The notes: a model not told the origin generated them from the letters alone. Shown: positions 36,361 through 45,310, numbered from the stretch's first letter. The stretch: 64,000 nt of DNA from an uncultured Sphaerochaeta sp. (GCF_963667405.1 NZ_OY763408.1:515757-579756); one strand, 5' to 3'. Made by a program: numbers and translations.

Positions 36361-36373
36361 AGTGTGAGTATAC

Positions 36374-37969
36374 CTATTTGAGCATGGAAATGATAGCAAT
36401 CGCCACACCGGTGATGCCTTCACCTCCAAGCAAGCCGCTGGCCACGAGCCCGCTCTGCTGGCCGAGCTCTTCCTTGCTCCATTTCTTGCCCAGGATTCGC
36501 TTGATCAAAACTGAGAGCAAGGCTCCCAAGCCCATGATTGAGGAGATGTAAATGGGAAGATAGACGCCCAGCCCCAGGGTTGCACTCGGCAGTTTTGCCA
36601 GGAAGAGCACCAAGCCGAGTCCCAGGCCGATGAGGAATGCCGGGATGTTCTGGAGGCCTCCGACCATGGCAGCAACTGCGGCAGCCTGGGGAGCCGGAAG
36701 CTCTGCTGTCCCGAAGCCGCCGAAGGAAGCTTTCATGATGAGCAGGACAAACACGGAGAGAACGGCTCCCACCACACCTCCGATGCCCTCTCCCAGGATT
36801 TGCTGACGGGGATCGGTCTTCAGCAGGTGTCCGCTCTTCAGGTCGTTCATGACATCACCGGTGAGACCGCATGCCACCGCTACGATGGCCGCAATGCTGA
36901 AGGAGGCGATCAGGCTGGGCTTGCTGATGAGCTGGATGACCAGCAGCACGAGGATGCCGAAGATTTCCATGGGGTTGATGCCGGTTTGCCCGGTAAGCAT
37001 GCCCGAGAGGTAGGTTGCCAGATAGATGCCTGCCATGAGTACCAAGGACTCGACCAGGCCGAGCTCGGTGCCCAGTGAGAGCAGGATGACAGCGAAGAAG
37101 AGGATGAGCACGATGAGCAGGCGCGTTGTGGAGGAGAGTGTCTCCGGCTTCTCCTCAAGCTTCTTGAGGGCTGTGAGCTTGGAGTAGACTGCTTTGAAGA
37201 AGACGCCAAGGCCGGTTCCTATCATCAGGCCGATGCCAAGGTTGGAACGGAAAATATCTGCTTCAGCCATGGAGGCGAACAACCCTTGGGTGATGCCGAT
37301 GGGGGTCAGCAGGTAGTAACCGAAGATTGCTCCGCCAAACCAGACCAAGGCAAAGAGGGGGCCGATGATCGCCCCGATACCCATTGCCATGGGCGAGACC
37401 CAGATGGAGAAGGCGGGAAAGAGTGCATTTCCCCCATAGATGCCCAGGAGGGCCGGAATCTTGGAAAAACCGTCACGCAGGACGGTGAAGATGACCGAAC
37501 CGCCCATGGACGCAAAGAGTGTCCGGGCTCCCTTGCCACCCTGTTTTCCTGCTATGAGGGTATTGTAACTGGCAATTCCCATGGGGTAGGGCAACTCTTC
37601 CTCAATGATCAGTTTCTTGCGGTACAGTGAGGAGAAGAGGGTTCCCAGGATTGCTCCCACCACGGCCAAAACAATCAGGCTGGAAATGGAAAAGGATGCG
37701 GTGGGGTCGATCATCCACAGTCCAGGCAAGGTGAACGCCAAGCCTCCGGCAACCATGGCTCCGCTGCTCATGATGGTATGGGTTACGTTGATCTCCTGCA
37801 AGCTGGAGTTCTTTGCCTTCCCGAGGGCTGCAAGGCTGACTACGGTGACAAAGATGGTTGGCCAGGGGAGAGCCCCCATTCTGAGTGCCACATACATGCT
37901 GCTCGCGGTGATGACCAGAAGTCCTGCAATGCCGATGATGGTTGCGCGTAGGGTAAGGTGTCTCTGCAT
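36374..37969 (-). CDS. OPT-family oligopeptide/metal-chelate transporter
   Basis: A 531-residue, highly hydrophobic secondary transporter with about 14-16 helices. OPT landmarks include the early SSMYVALRMGALPWPTIF, ELPYPMGIASYNTLIAG and, later, CGLTGDVMNDLKSGHLLKTDPRQQ. Family members take up small peptides or iron chelates with protons; the substrate here is unknown. ATG 37969 with AGAGGAAG upstream. A TACTAT -10 box lies at 37995-38000, so unlike its neighbours this gene has a normal leader. rlmN follows 13 nt after. Confidence 0.9.
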   Translation of the reverse strand: MQRHLTLRATIIGIAGLLVITASSMYVALRMGALPWPTIFVTVVSLAALGKAKNSSLQEINVTHTIMSSGAMVAGGLAFTLPGLWMIDPTASFSISSLIVLAVVGAILGTLFSSLYRKKLIIEEELPYPMGIASYNTLIAGKQGGKGARTLFASMGGSVIFTVLRDGFSKIPALLGIYGGNALFPAFSIWVSPMAMGIGAIIGPLFALVWFGGAIFGYYLLTPIGITQGLFASMAEADIFRSNLGIGLMIGTGLGVFFKAVYSKLTALKKLEEKPETLSSTTRLLIVLILFFAVILLSLGTELGLVESLVLMAGIYLATYLSGMLTGQTGINPMEIFGILVLLVIQLISKPSLIASFSIAAIVAVACGLTGDVMNDLKSGHLLKTDPRQQILGEGIGGVVGAVLSVFVLLIMKASFGGFGTAELPAPQAAAVAAMVGGLQNIPAFLIGLGLGLVLFLAKLPSATLGLGVYLPIYISSIMGLGALLSVLIKRILGKKWSKEELGQQSGLVASGLLGGEGITGVAIAIISMLK

Positions 37970-38055
37970 TCTTTACACTTCCTCTTCTGGGTGTATAGTA
38001 CAAAGGATTGCCGAAAAACGCCAGAGCCTGTCTGGCGCGGTCTGGCCCCGTGCCT

Positions 38056-38083
38056 TTGCAATAACGCATGCCCATGCTATAGT
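38056..38083 (+). promoter_or_regulatory. Promoter of the small outer-membrane-like protein
   Basis: TTGCAA (38056-38061), a 16-bp spacer and TATAGT (38078-38083): the same boxes and spacing as the promoter at 44419. Confidence 0.75.
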
Positions 38084-38130
38084 GGTAGCAACAAACTATC
38101 GTAGGAGGAATCCTACAAAGGGAGAAATCT

Positions 38131-38604
38131 ATGAAGAGAGTACTGTTTGTCTTGCTGCTGGTTGCACTTGCACTGGTTCCTGCTACTGCAGCGGAACGCG
38201 TTTCGAAAACAGACCTGGCTGTAGGTTTGAATCTTGGCTCCAACTCTGGTGTTGGTGTTCAGTATCGCATGAATGATTTCGACTTGATCGGTAACCTTGG
38301 CTTTGGATTCATCGGGGGTTCCAATCTTTCCTTCGACGCTGCCGCCAACTATAAGATAACCGAATTCAATATTGATAAGGCCCAGTTTGATGTGACGGTC
38401 GGTGGTGGTGTTGCCATGGCAGTTCCCCTTGGTGAGGGAGACTTCCGTTTGGCAGCCATTGCACCGGTTGGTGTAGTCTATAGCATGAATGACCGCGACT
38501 TCCCGCTTGACTTCTATCTGCGTGTCGCTCCTGGTCTGCAAGTCATTCCTGCCATTGATTTCTACTTTGCCGGATATCTTGGTGCACTGTGGAGATTCAA
38601 CTGA
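38131..38604 (+). CDS. Small exported beta-barrel-like protein
   Basis: 157 residues with a strong signal peptide (RVLFVLLLVALALVPATAAE). The mature part is a run of alternating amphipathic strands (DLAVGLNLGSNSGVGVQY, FDVTVGGGVAMAVPLG, FYFAGYLGALWRFN) ending in an aromatic residue and Asn, as in small outer-membrane barrels. About 8 strands fit. AGGGAG precedes the ATG, with a good promoter and a strong terminator, so it is a single-gene, probably well-expressed unit. Specific function unknown. Confidence 0.8.
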   Translation: MKRVLFVLLLVALALVPATAAERVSKTDLAVGLNLGSNSGVGVQYRMNDFDLIGNLGFGFIGGSNLSFDAAANYKITEFNIDKAQFDVTVGGGVAMAVPLGEGDFRLAAIAPVGVVYSMNDRDFPLDFYLRVAPGLQVIPAIDFYFAGYLGALWRFN

Positions 38605-38627
38605 CAGCTCGTTGACTCGTATAGCTG

Positions 38628-38667
38628 AAAAATGGTGCCGTTCCTTCCGGGATGGCACCATTTTTCT
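38628..38667. terminator. Bidirectional terminator between the barrel protein and hflX
   Basis: AAAAATGGTGCC and GGCACCATTTTT form a perfect 12-bp stem around a 14-nt loop; an A-run on one side and a T-run on the other serve both converging genes. Confidence 0.93.
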
Positions 38668-38692
38668 TGCATTCTCTCCTTCCTGTCTTCTC

Positions 38693-40015
38693 TCAAGCGT
38701 TGCGGAACGGATGGAGCGGACCTTGGAAGCGATTCTGGATTCGTGTTTTCACCACAATGCCATCCTCGGTGTAGTCGATACTCTCGACCTGCCCGAAACG
38801 GTGGATATGGGCCACCAGATCATGGCGTGAATTGGGAAGGACATAGACAGTGGTCGGACAGAGCTCATGAAGCGTCTCTCCCATCTGCTTGAGAAGATCA
38901 TCGATACCCGCTCCGGTCTTGATCGAAGTCTCAAGCACGGGGTTGTACAGGGTTCTGAGCCGTGAGACGGAGAACCCATCCTGGACCAGGTCCATCTTGT
39001 TTGCCAGTACGATGGCCGGCTTGTCTGTGCATCCCAGTTCCTCCAGCACTTCGACGGTTGTGGCATAGTTTGCCAGCATATCCGGATGTGAGGCATCGCA
39101 GACGATGATCAGGAAGTCTGCATACTTCGCTTCTTCCAATGTGCTCTTGAACGCATCCACCAGGGTGTGGGGAAGATCGCTGACAAAGCCTACGGTGTCG
39201 GAGAGCAAGATCTCCTCACCGCCGGGAAGTTTCACCTGGCGGGTAGTGGGGTCGAGGGTTGCAAAGAGCTTGTCCTCCACCAACACTCCTGCATTGGTGA
39301 GGGCATTGAGCAGGCTCGACTTGCCGCTGTTCGTGTAGCCGACGATGGCACCGGTGGGGATGCTCCCCTCAATGCGGGCACTGCGTTGGATGCTGCGCTG
39401 TTGCACCACCTTCTCCAACTGGGCTTTGAGCGCGACGATGCGGTCCTGGACCTGGCGTCGGTCAAGCTCAAGCTGCTTCTCACCTTCGCCTCTGGTGCCC
39501 TTGACGCCACCCTGCTGCCGACCCAGACTCGTCCAGCGACGGGTGAGTCGGGGCAGGGAGTACTCGAGGCGGGCAAGCTCAACCTGAAGCACTGCTTCCT
39601 TGGTTGCGGCACGGTCTGCAAAAATCTGCAGGATGACCTCATCGCGGTCGATGACCGTGATCTCCCAGATCTTCTCCAGGTTGCGTTGGACACGCGGATT
39701 GATCTGGCGATCGAAGATGACCAGATTGACGCCAAGCTCATCGATGAGAGCCTTGACCACCTCCACCTTGCCGCTGCCGATCAGGGTGGCGCTGTTGGTC
39801 TGTCTGAGACTGATCTGCTCAACACGCAGGGTATCGCTGCCCATGGTGTCCACCAGAGCTTTGAGCTCTTCGCCGCGTCGGTTGCTCTCTTGTGTGGATT
39901 CTTGTGGTTCGGTGAGGACCAAGAGCAGTGCCTGCTGTTTGGTTTCCTGAATTTCGTGTATGTGTTTGCCTTTGGAAATCGGCTGTTCTTCGCCGTTGTT
40001 GTTTTGGATACCCAT
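38693..40015 (-). CDS. hflX: HflX, ribosome-associated GTPase
   Basis: Splits or rescues stalled ribosomes under stress. 440 residues: an N-terminal HflX domain (~25-195) with SATLIGSGKVEVVKALIDEL and glycine-rich GGVKGTRGEGEKQLE, then the G domain with G1 GYTNSGKSSLLNAL, G2 FATLDPTTRQ, G3 DTVGFVSDLPH, G4 ANKMDLV. The ATG is 8 nt after a TATAGT box with TTGACT 18 bp further up, and there is no ribosome-binding site: a leaderless design. Divergent from ychF. Confidence 0.95.
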   Translation of the reverse strand: MGIQNNNGEEQPISKGKHIHEIQETKQQALLLVLTEPQESTQESNRRGEELKALVDTMGSDTLRVEQISLRQTNSATLIGSGKVEVVKALIDELGVNLVIFDRQINPRVQRNLEKIWEITVIDRDEVILQIFADRAATKEAVLQVELARLEYSLPRLTRRWTSLGRQQGGVKGTRGEGEKQLELDRRQVQDRIVALKAQLEKVVQQRSIQRSARIEGSIPTGAIVGYTNSGKSSLLNALTNAGVLVEDKLFATLDPTTRQVKLPGGEEILLSDTVGFVSDLPHTLVDAFKSTLEEAKYADFLIIVCDASHPDMLANYATTVEVLEELGCTDKPAIVLANKMDLVQDGFSVSRLRTLYNPVLETSIKTGAGIDDLLKQMGETLHELCPTTVYVLPNSRHDLVAHIHRFGQVESIDYTEDGIVVKTRIQNRFQGPLHPFRNA

Positions 40016-40023
40016 TGGAGTTG

Positions 40024-40053
40024 ACTATAGGCTCTGGTTATCATGCAAGTCAA
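40024..40053 (-). promoter_or_regulatory. hflX promoter (leaderless type)
   Basis: On the minus strand: TTGACT (40053-40048), an 18-bp spacer and TATAGT (40029-40024). The predicted +1 at about 40017 is 2 nt before the ATG. Confidence 0.75.
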
Positions 40054-40066
40054 TATGTGCTACACT
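40038..40066 (+). promoter_or_regulatory. ychF promoter, interleaved with the hflX promoter
   Basis: TTATCA (40038-40043), a 17-bp spacer and TACACT (40061-40066). It overlaps the divergent hflX promoter by about 16 bp, so the two polymerases must exclude each other. Confidence 0.65.
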
Positions 40067-40104
40067 GCCGCTACGGTTCCACTGAGCCGAATATGAGGTA
40101 TACC

Positions 40105-41211
40105 ATGGGTTTAAATTGCGGCATTGTCGGTCTGCCAAACGTTGGCAAATCCACAATCTTTTCCGCCCTGACGGCAGCTCCTGCCGAAGTTGCGAACTAT
40201 CCGTTCTGTACAATCGACCCCAATGTGGGTATTGTTTCCGTTCCTGATCCCCGCTTGGATCAGATTGTCTCCCTGATTCCTCCCCAGAAGGTGGTTCCCG
40301 CCACCTTTGAGTTCGTGGACATCGCAGGCCTGGTGGCCGGAGCTTCGAAGGGAGAGGGCCTGGGCAACCGTTTCCTCGCATCCATCCGTGAGGTTGGAGT
40401 CATCGCCCACGTGGTGCGTTGTTTTGACAACGGGGACATCATCCATGTGAACAACCGCATCGATCCTGCAGGCGACATCGAGACGATCAACATTGAGCTT
40501 GCCCTCGCTGACCTGGACACGGTCACCAACCGCTGGGCAAAGCAGATGAAACTCACCCGCCTGAGCAAGGAAGCGCAGAAGGAGAACGAGAAGGTTCTGC
40601 CCCTGCTCACCCGCCTCAAGGAGTGTCTGGAGGACGGCAAGCCCGCCCGCAGCCTCGCCCTGGAGGAAGAGGAACTTGCACAGGTCCATGACCTGCACCT
40701 GATCACGCTCAAACCGGTCATCTATGTCTGCAATGTGGATGAGGAAGGCATTGTTGAGGAAAATGACTATGTGAAGCAGGTGCGCTCCATCGCCAAGGAA
40801 GAGCACTCCGATGTGGTGGTCATCTGCGGCAAGATCGAGTCGGAGATTGCTGTCCTGGAGACTGCGGAAGAGAAGCAGGAGTTTCTCGAGGCAGTCGGTC
40901 TGAAGGAGTCGGGGCTCAACCAGTTGATCCGCAGCGCCTACCACACCTTGGGAATGCGCACCTTCTTCACCGCAGGCTCCGATGAGGACCGTGCGTGGAC
41001 CTTCCATGCCGGATACAAGGCACCGCAAGCAGCAGGGGTCATCCACACGGACTTCGAGAAGGGCTTCATCAAGGCTGAGGTGTACAACTGTGAGGACCTT
41101 TTCCTCTACAAGAGTGAGCAGAAGGTCAAAGAGGCCGGCAAGCTCAGGATGGAAGGAAAAGAGTATGTGGTGCAGGATGGGGACATCATGCACTTCAGGT
41201 TCAATGTGTAA
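40105..41211 (+). CDS. ychF: YchF/Ola1-family redox-responsive ATPase/GTPase
   Basis: A universally conserved Obg-family P-loop protein that prefers ATP and binds ribosomes. 368 residues with G1 GLPNVGKSTIFSALT, G3 DIAGLVAGASKGEGLGN, the atypical G4 CNVDE (in place of NKxD), a coiled-coil insert (~130-200), and a C-terminal TGS domain (FTAGSDEDRAWTFHAGY, DGDIMHFRFNV). ATG 40105 is chosen because TGAGGT lies 6 nt upstream; an ATG at 40093 lacks this. Followed by a strong terminator. Confidence 0.96.
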   Translation: MGLNCGIVGLPNVGKSTIFSALTAAPAEVANYPFCTIDPNVGIVSVPDPRLDQIVSLIPPQKVVPATFEFVDIAGLVAGASKGEGLGNRFLASIREVGVIAHVVRCFDNGDIIHVNNRIDPAGDIETINIELALADLDTVTNRWAKQMKLTRLSKEAQKENEKVLPLLTRLKECLEDGKPARSLALEEEELAQVHDLHLITLKPVIYVCNVDEEGIVEENDYVKQVRSIAKEEHSDVVVICGKIESEIAVLETAEEKQEFLEAVGLKESGLNQLIRSAYHTLGMRTFFTAGSDEDRAWTFHAGYKAPQAAGVIHTDFEKGFIKAEVYNCEDLFLYKSEQKVKEAGKLRMEGKEYVVQDGDIMHFRFNV

Positions 41212-41222
41212 GACAGAAGATG

Positions 41223-41260
41223 ATGAAAATAGGCGGCAAAAACTTGCCGCCTATTTTCAT
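41223..41260. terminator. Terminator after ychF
   Basis: A 17-bp perfect stem (41223-41239 with 41244-41260) around a 4-nt loop, A-rich and T-rich outside, so it can serve both ychF and the convergent lipoprotein gene. Confidence 0.93.
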
Positions 41261-41279
41261 TGCGTGAGCATGTATTGTC

Positions 41280-41654
41280 CTAATCCAGGTATTTCACAGC
41301 CAGACCTGTCGCAACCCATTTGCTCGTATTGTAGAAAATATACGTGTTGGACGTAATGAGATCTGTCTTGATGTTGATGACTTCATCGGCACCCATCTTC
41401 TTGGCTTCCTCCAACAACGCGACATAGGAACTTTCCGTACCCCAACTGAAGAGAGATACTCTTGGAGAGATTCCAAGGGCTCCAAAAGCGGAATACTCAA
41501 CTTTTACGCTGCCCAGCACTTCGACTGCCTTTTCCTTGATGGGGATTGCCGTACCATTGTCATTGCTTTTTCCTGCTGTCAGCGTTGAACAGGATGACAA
41601 AAGAGCGACCAACACCAACACCAATACCACCATGATTCCTTGAGACTTTCGCAT
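41280..41654 (-). CDS. Small lipoprotein of unknown function
   Basis: 124 residues with a lipoprotein signal: KSQGIMVVLVLVLVALLSSC, with Cys as the lipidated residue. The mature part ends ADEVINIKTDLITSNTYIFY and WVATGLAVKYLD, a pattern seen in small spirochaete lipoproteins related to metal-binding YbjQ-like folds, but I cannot name it. AGGAGG sits 4 nt before ATG 41654. It is alone, between ychF's terminator and an A/T-rich gap. Confidence 0.75.
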   Translation of the reverse strand: MRKSQGIMVVLVLVLVALLSSCSTLTAGKSNDNGTAIPIKEKAVEVLGSVKVEYSAFGALGISPRVSLFSWGTESSYVALLEEAKKMGADEVINIKTDLITSNTYIFYNTSKWVATGLAVKYLD

Positions 41655-41870
41655 ACTTCCTCCTTGCAAATGGTACAGATGTGAAAAATCACTATCTGTA
41701 GTGGAAAAAATGAAAAAAATACTACAATAAGCAAAAAATTATCGCCAATTGCATATATTATCACAGAAATTGGAGAAAAGGATTTTTTTTTCGGTTTTTT
41801 ATTGCAAGGATGGGTTTCCATTCCCAAAAGGAAACGTATTTCCTTCCCGTTCTCCTCTCGTGTACAACAA

Positions 41871-41897
41871 AATACCCACAGGAAAATTGTGGGTATT
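41871..41897 (-). terminator. Hairpin after the lipoprotein gene at 41963
   Basis: AATACCCACA and TGTGGGTATT form a 10-bp perfect stem around a 7-nt loop. On the minus strand it is followed by TTGTTG, a weak T-tract. The rest of the 41670-41962 gap is AT-rich and shows no gene. Confidence 0.6.
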
Positions 41898-41962
41898 CAG
41901 GAAAGGAGACACAACGCAGTAATGAATTCACTGATGGTTGCAGCAGGTGAGAGCGTATGGAT

Positions 41963-42685
41963 TTACTGCCACTGCACGCTGAAGGTGATGGGCTTTGCAA
42001 GCAAGAGGAAATCGATAAGAGGGAAGCTGAACTCATAGACCTGGTCGCTGATCTTCTTTCCGCCGGTGAAGGTGGTGATGGGCCCCGGCGTTTCGATGCG
42101 CAAGGTGATGAAGGACTGCTCGATGGCAGGGGGGCCTTCCTCCCCAAGCATGAAGCTGATCATCTCCAGATAGTCTGCTTCGCTCAAGCCCTGGTTGTAG
42201 ACCGGGCCGAAGGCCTCGAAGTTCTCATCAGCAAGGAACGGAATGACCGGCACGAGTTGGCTGTAGTTGTCCATGGAGAGAAAGAAGGTGAGGCTCTTTC
42301 CCTCTACCTTCAGCAAGCTCTGGTTGGCACCTGCCCCCAGATCGCTGATCAATTGCATGAGATTGGTGAATATGAAGGTTCCCTCATAGGCATTGTCATT
42401 GAGTTTGGTGAAGGCCACGTCGCGGGTCGTATAGCTGTAGTTCAGTGCGCGCTCGAAATCCTTGATGGCCTTGTCCATCAACGAATCATCCCCTTCCTGG
42501 GGGATGAACTCACTGAAGTCCTGAAGCACTGCCAGGAAAAAATCTTCGACGGTAAAGTCGAAGGCAGAGACATGGGAACTTGTATTGCTGAACGAGATAC
42601 GCTCGGTAACCGTGCAACTGGTTGTAAAAAGAAGGGCGACAAGAATAAGGGATGCGCCCAAGAGATGGAGTTTCGTTCGATTCAC
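41963..42685 (-). CDS. Predicted lipoprotein of unknown function
   Basis: 240 residues from GTG 42685, which has AAGGAAG 7 nt upstream; the open frame extends 21 codons more without a signal. The start NRTKLHLLGASLILVALLF leads to TTSC, the lipobox Cys. The mature part has no motif I know and is rich in Phe (FDFTVEDFFLAVLQDFSEF). The stop of the radical SAM gene lies 72 nt upstream of this start on the same strand, so the two may be cotranscribed. Confidence 0.75.
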   Translation of the reverse strand: MNRTKLHLLGASLILVALLFTTSCTVTERISFSNTSSHVSAFDFTVEDFFLAVLQDFSEFIPQEGDDSLMDKAIKDFERALNYSYTTRDVAFTKLNDNAYEGTFIFTNLMQLISDLGAGANQSLLKVEGKSLTFFLSMDNYSQLVPVIPFLADENFEAFGPVYNQGLSEADYLEMISFMLGEEGPPAIEQSFITLRIETPGPITTFTGGKKISDQVYEFSFPLIDFLLLAKPITFSVQWQ

Positions 42686-42757
42686 CGGTTTTCTTCCTTT
42701 CTGCCTAACTGTACGGGATTTTTTTCCACTTCTCAACAGGAAGTGCATGCAATTGTT

Positions 42758-44389
42758 CTACTTCAACGGAATAAACAGCAGTTGGCCATCCTCCTGGGCT
42801 TGGATCACATACTCCTGCTCCTCTTGCTCAGGGAACCTGTCAAGGAAGGCCCCAAAGCTCAACCGGTCCAACTCGGAGAGTTGGTCCAAGCCATAGAAGA
42901 GACGGATGGTGGGGCTCTCTTGGAAGGTCTGCAGGAAGGCGATGCCCTGATGCAGCTCCATATAGGAGAGAAGGGCCGGTTCGTAGGCTTGCTTGCCCAA
43001 TTTCTTCATCAGGCTTCGCACAAAGGCTTCCTGAACTGAGAAGATATCGATTTCTTCCCGAGATTGCCCGCTCTTTTTCAGGTAAAAGGCAAGATAGGAG
43101 TCGAAAAGGTTGAGTACCTGGTGGGCCTTGAGATCGAGTGCTTCACACAGCTTTCCCATCCACATGCCTGCCTGTCCTTGGGTGAAGAAGAGGTCGGCTG
43201 CATCCTTGAGGACAAGGGCCTTGCGGATATCGGAGGCGGGAAACGTGGGCGAGCTCTGGATCGTATAGGGAGCCTCTTCCAGGTACTTGATACCGAATGC
43301 ATGCGCCTGGTCGGCAACCAAGGTGCCGGGCAGCAGGGAGAGCGGGAAGATATCGAGGTTGCTGGGCTTGAGTCCGATTGCGTAGTCGAGACTCTTGGTG
43401 AAAGCCTGTAGGCTGTCCAAAGGAAGGCCGATGATCAGATCAAGGCCAAAGGGGATGCCCCGTTCGTTGAGAAGGTTCACTCTCTTGGCAAACGTGTCGG
43501 GGACAAAACTTCTGTTCGCCTGCTTGAGCACTGCCGGGTCACTGCTCTGCAGCCCTATCTGCAACGAGCAGTTGATGCGGGAAAAGGCATCTGCGAGTTG
43601 CTTGTCGAGCAGCTCAGCCCTGATTTCAAAGACAAAGTGAATTTCACCTGATCTGGCTTCGATGAGCGACAACAACGCAAGCGTACGCTGCTTGTCCATA
43701 TTGAAGGTAGGGTCGAGGACGTAGATTTCTCCCACGTTGTGTGCTGAGAGATAGTCCAGCTCCGCTTCCAGCCGCTCGGTGGGAAAATGCCTGACCGAGC
43801 GCTGTCCCCGTGACTCAAAACAGAAGCTGCAGTGAAAGGGGCAGCCGCGGGTCATCTCCCACAGCACGGAGGCCCCTTCGGTGAGGAAAGGATCGGCAAG
43901 ACCTTGCAAAATAGGGGAGGAGAGCTCGCTCAGCTGGGGAGATGGTGCATAGGATAGGTGCTTCAAATCGGTTACCAGACCGTTGCCCTGCACCTCCTTG
44001 CCTTCCTCCCATTGGGAGATTGCCTGCACCACGGCCTCTTCTCCTTCGCCGACAACCAGGAAGGAAAGGAGGTTCAGGTCAAAGCTTTCCGGGTTTGCGG
44101 TTGCCTCCGGTCCCCCGGCGAAGATGCATGCCCCAGGCAATTCTTCGGTGAGGGTTGAGAGAAACCTGTCCATCCATTCCCTATTCCAAAGGTATACGGA
44201 AAGGCCGATCACCTCACCGTGCTCACATGCCACCTTATGGGCCGCTTTCACCGGATCGTCGGCGAGGGTGAAGGGGTGATGCACGCAAGCATGGCCTTTT
44301 GCAAGCAATGAGCTTTGGATGCAGAGGGCCCCCAAGGGGTAGCTGAGGTTTCCCTCTTCAAGGCAACAGGAGACAAGGTGTATGGTCAT
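42758..44389 (-). CDS. B12-binding-domain radical SAM protein (DUF4080-type)
   Basis: 543 residues: an N-terminal cobalamin-binding-like Rossmann domain (~1-140; PLGALCIQSSLLAKGH, GLSVYLWNREW, IFAGGPEATANP), a radical SAM barrel (~165-380) with cluster motif RGCPFHCSFC, and a C-terminal helical DUF4080-like region. The family is widespread in anaerobes and has no settled reaction. ATG 44389 is 6 nt after a TACTAT box, with TTGCAA 17 bp above; no ribosome-binding site, so it is predicted leaderless. Divergent from the Fn3-like gene and sharing its -35 box. Confidence 0.85.
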   Translation of the reverse strand: MTIHLVSCCLEEGNLSYPLGALCIQSSLLAKGHACVHHPFTLADDPVKAAHKVACEHGEVIGLSVYLWNREWMDRFLSTLTEELPGACIFAGGPEATANPESFDLNLLSFLVVGEGEEAVVQAISQWEEGKEVQGNGLVTDLKHLSYAPSPQLSELSSPILQGLADPFLTEGASVLWEMTRGCPFHCSFCFESRGQRSVRHFPTERLEAELDYLSAHNVGEIYVLDPTFNMDKQRTLALLSLIEARSGEIHFVFEIRAELLDKQLADAFSRINCSLQIGLQSSDPAVLKQANRSFVPDTFAKRVNLLNERGIPFGLDLIIGLPLDSLQAFTKSLDYAIGLKPSNLDIFPLSLLPGTLVADQAHAFGIKYLEEAPYTIQSSPTFPASDIRKALVLKDAADLFFTQGQAGMWMGKLCEALDLKAHQVLNLFDSYLAFYLKKSGQSREEIDIFSVQEAFVRSLMKKLGKQAYEPALLSYMELHQGIAFLQTFQESPTIRLFYGLDQLSELDRLSFGAFLDRFPEQEEQEYVIQAQEDGQLLFIPLK

Positions 44390-44395
44390 AGTCAG

Positions 44396-44446
44396 ATAGT
44401 AGCCTGCCACCCAATCTCTTGCAAGGAGGGCCTCTGCGTGTATAGT
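44396..44446. promoter_or_regulatory. Divergent leaderless promoters sharing one palindromic -35 box
   Basis: TTGCAA (44419-44424) is its own complement. Rightward: N16 then TATAGT (44441-44446), ATG 7 nt later at 44454. Leftward: N17 then TACTAT (44401-44396), ATG 6 nt later at 44389. Only one polymerase can use the hexamer at a time. Confidence 0.72.
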
Positions 44447-44453
44447 GTAAGGT

Positions 44454-45254
44454 ATGAGACGCTTTCTGGCCCTGTTGCTGCTTGTGCATGCTGCATCCCT
44501 GTTTGCAGCACCTCTCTCTCTGGAGGTGACAGGCTTGTACCCCAATCAGATCCATCTGACGTGGGAAGCCGTTGAAGGGGCCGACTACTATGACCTGTAT
44601 CTCGACGGCAAGCCGATGGCGCGAACAACCGATGCGTTTGCAGTTCTGGGTTCGAACGAGGAGAGTCTTCTTTCCCATACCGGGTACCAGATTATTGTTG
44701 CAGCCAGAAAGAGGGGTGACATCGATCTTGCGGCAGGTATGAAACGGGTGGTCACTCCCGGTTGGGAAGGTAGGTACCGATGGGAGAATGTCACCGGCGA
44801 CGACAACAAGGGGAAGTGCAGGCATTTGGATTTCACGGTTGTCTGGAAGGATGGTTCCTATGAGGTGTATGCCCAGTATGAAACGATGTACCGCATCTTC
44901 CCCTTGGTGCCCGATCACCTGACAGGAGAGGAAGTCAGTTGGGACGGGGATGAGGTGTACCAACTGGCGTATCGGGCAAATGCAGAGGTGTTCAACACCA
45001 CATCGTACAAACCGAAAAGTTGGAGTGTCACAAAGTTGGAACGGGGTGCTGACATCCTTTCTGTCGAGGTGAGGACACGGGTGGGATCTCTTCGGTTCAC
45101 TACCCGTTCGAGGTACACCTTCGCCCTTTCCCCTAAAGGGGAAGCGTTGCTCTTTTTTGAGACCAAGGGGGATGGACTGGCATCCTGGGGTCTTTTCCAA
45201 AGTCCGAATCCAGGGGAGAAAGGAGTCTTTGGGTGTGTGTTTCTCGGCCCATGA
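44454..45254 (+). CDS. Exported protein with Fn3-like N-terminal domain
   Basis: 266 residues with a signal peptide (RFLALLLLVHAASLFAAP). Residues ~20-95 look like a fibronectin type III fold (LEVTGLYPNQIHLTWEAVEGADYYDLYLDG). The remainder is beta-rich (YRWENVTGDDN, DGSYEVYAQYETMYRIFPL, LSVEVRTRVGSLRFTTRSRY). Located in the periplasm or at the cell surface; function unknown. The ATG is 7 nt after a TATAGT box and no separate ribosome-binding site fits, so the message is probably leaderless. Confidence 0.78.
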   Translation: MRRFLALLLLVHAASLFAAPLSLEVTGLYPNQIHLTWEAVEGADYYDLYLDGKPMARTTDAFAVLGSNEESLLSHTGYQIIVAARKRGDIDLAAGMKRVVTPGWEGRYRWENVTGDDNKGKCRHLDFTVVWKDGSYEVYAQYETMYRIFPLVPDHLTGEEVSWDGDEVYQLAYRANAEVFNTTSYKPKSWSVTKLERGADILSVEVRTRVGSLRFTTRSRYTFALSPKGEALLFFETKGDGLASWGLFQSPNPGEKGVFGCVFLGP

Positions 45255-45281
45255 AAGCGGAAAACCTGCAAACGGTATACG

Positions 45282-45310
45282 TTGACAAAAGCTGAGAGCC
45301 CCAGTATATG
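45282..45310 (+). promoter_or_regulatory. topA promoter
   Basis: TTGACA (45282-45287), a 17-bp spacer and TATATG (45305-45310). The leader is about 30 nt and contains GAGGAG before the topA ATG, in contrast to the leaderless neighbours. Confidence 0.75.

Noticed and set aside
41957..43039. A 360-codon rightward open frame
   Set aside because: It lies opposite a lipoprotein gene with a clear lipobox and the end of the radical SAM gene, both with good starts; the rightward product has no recognisable features.
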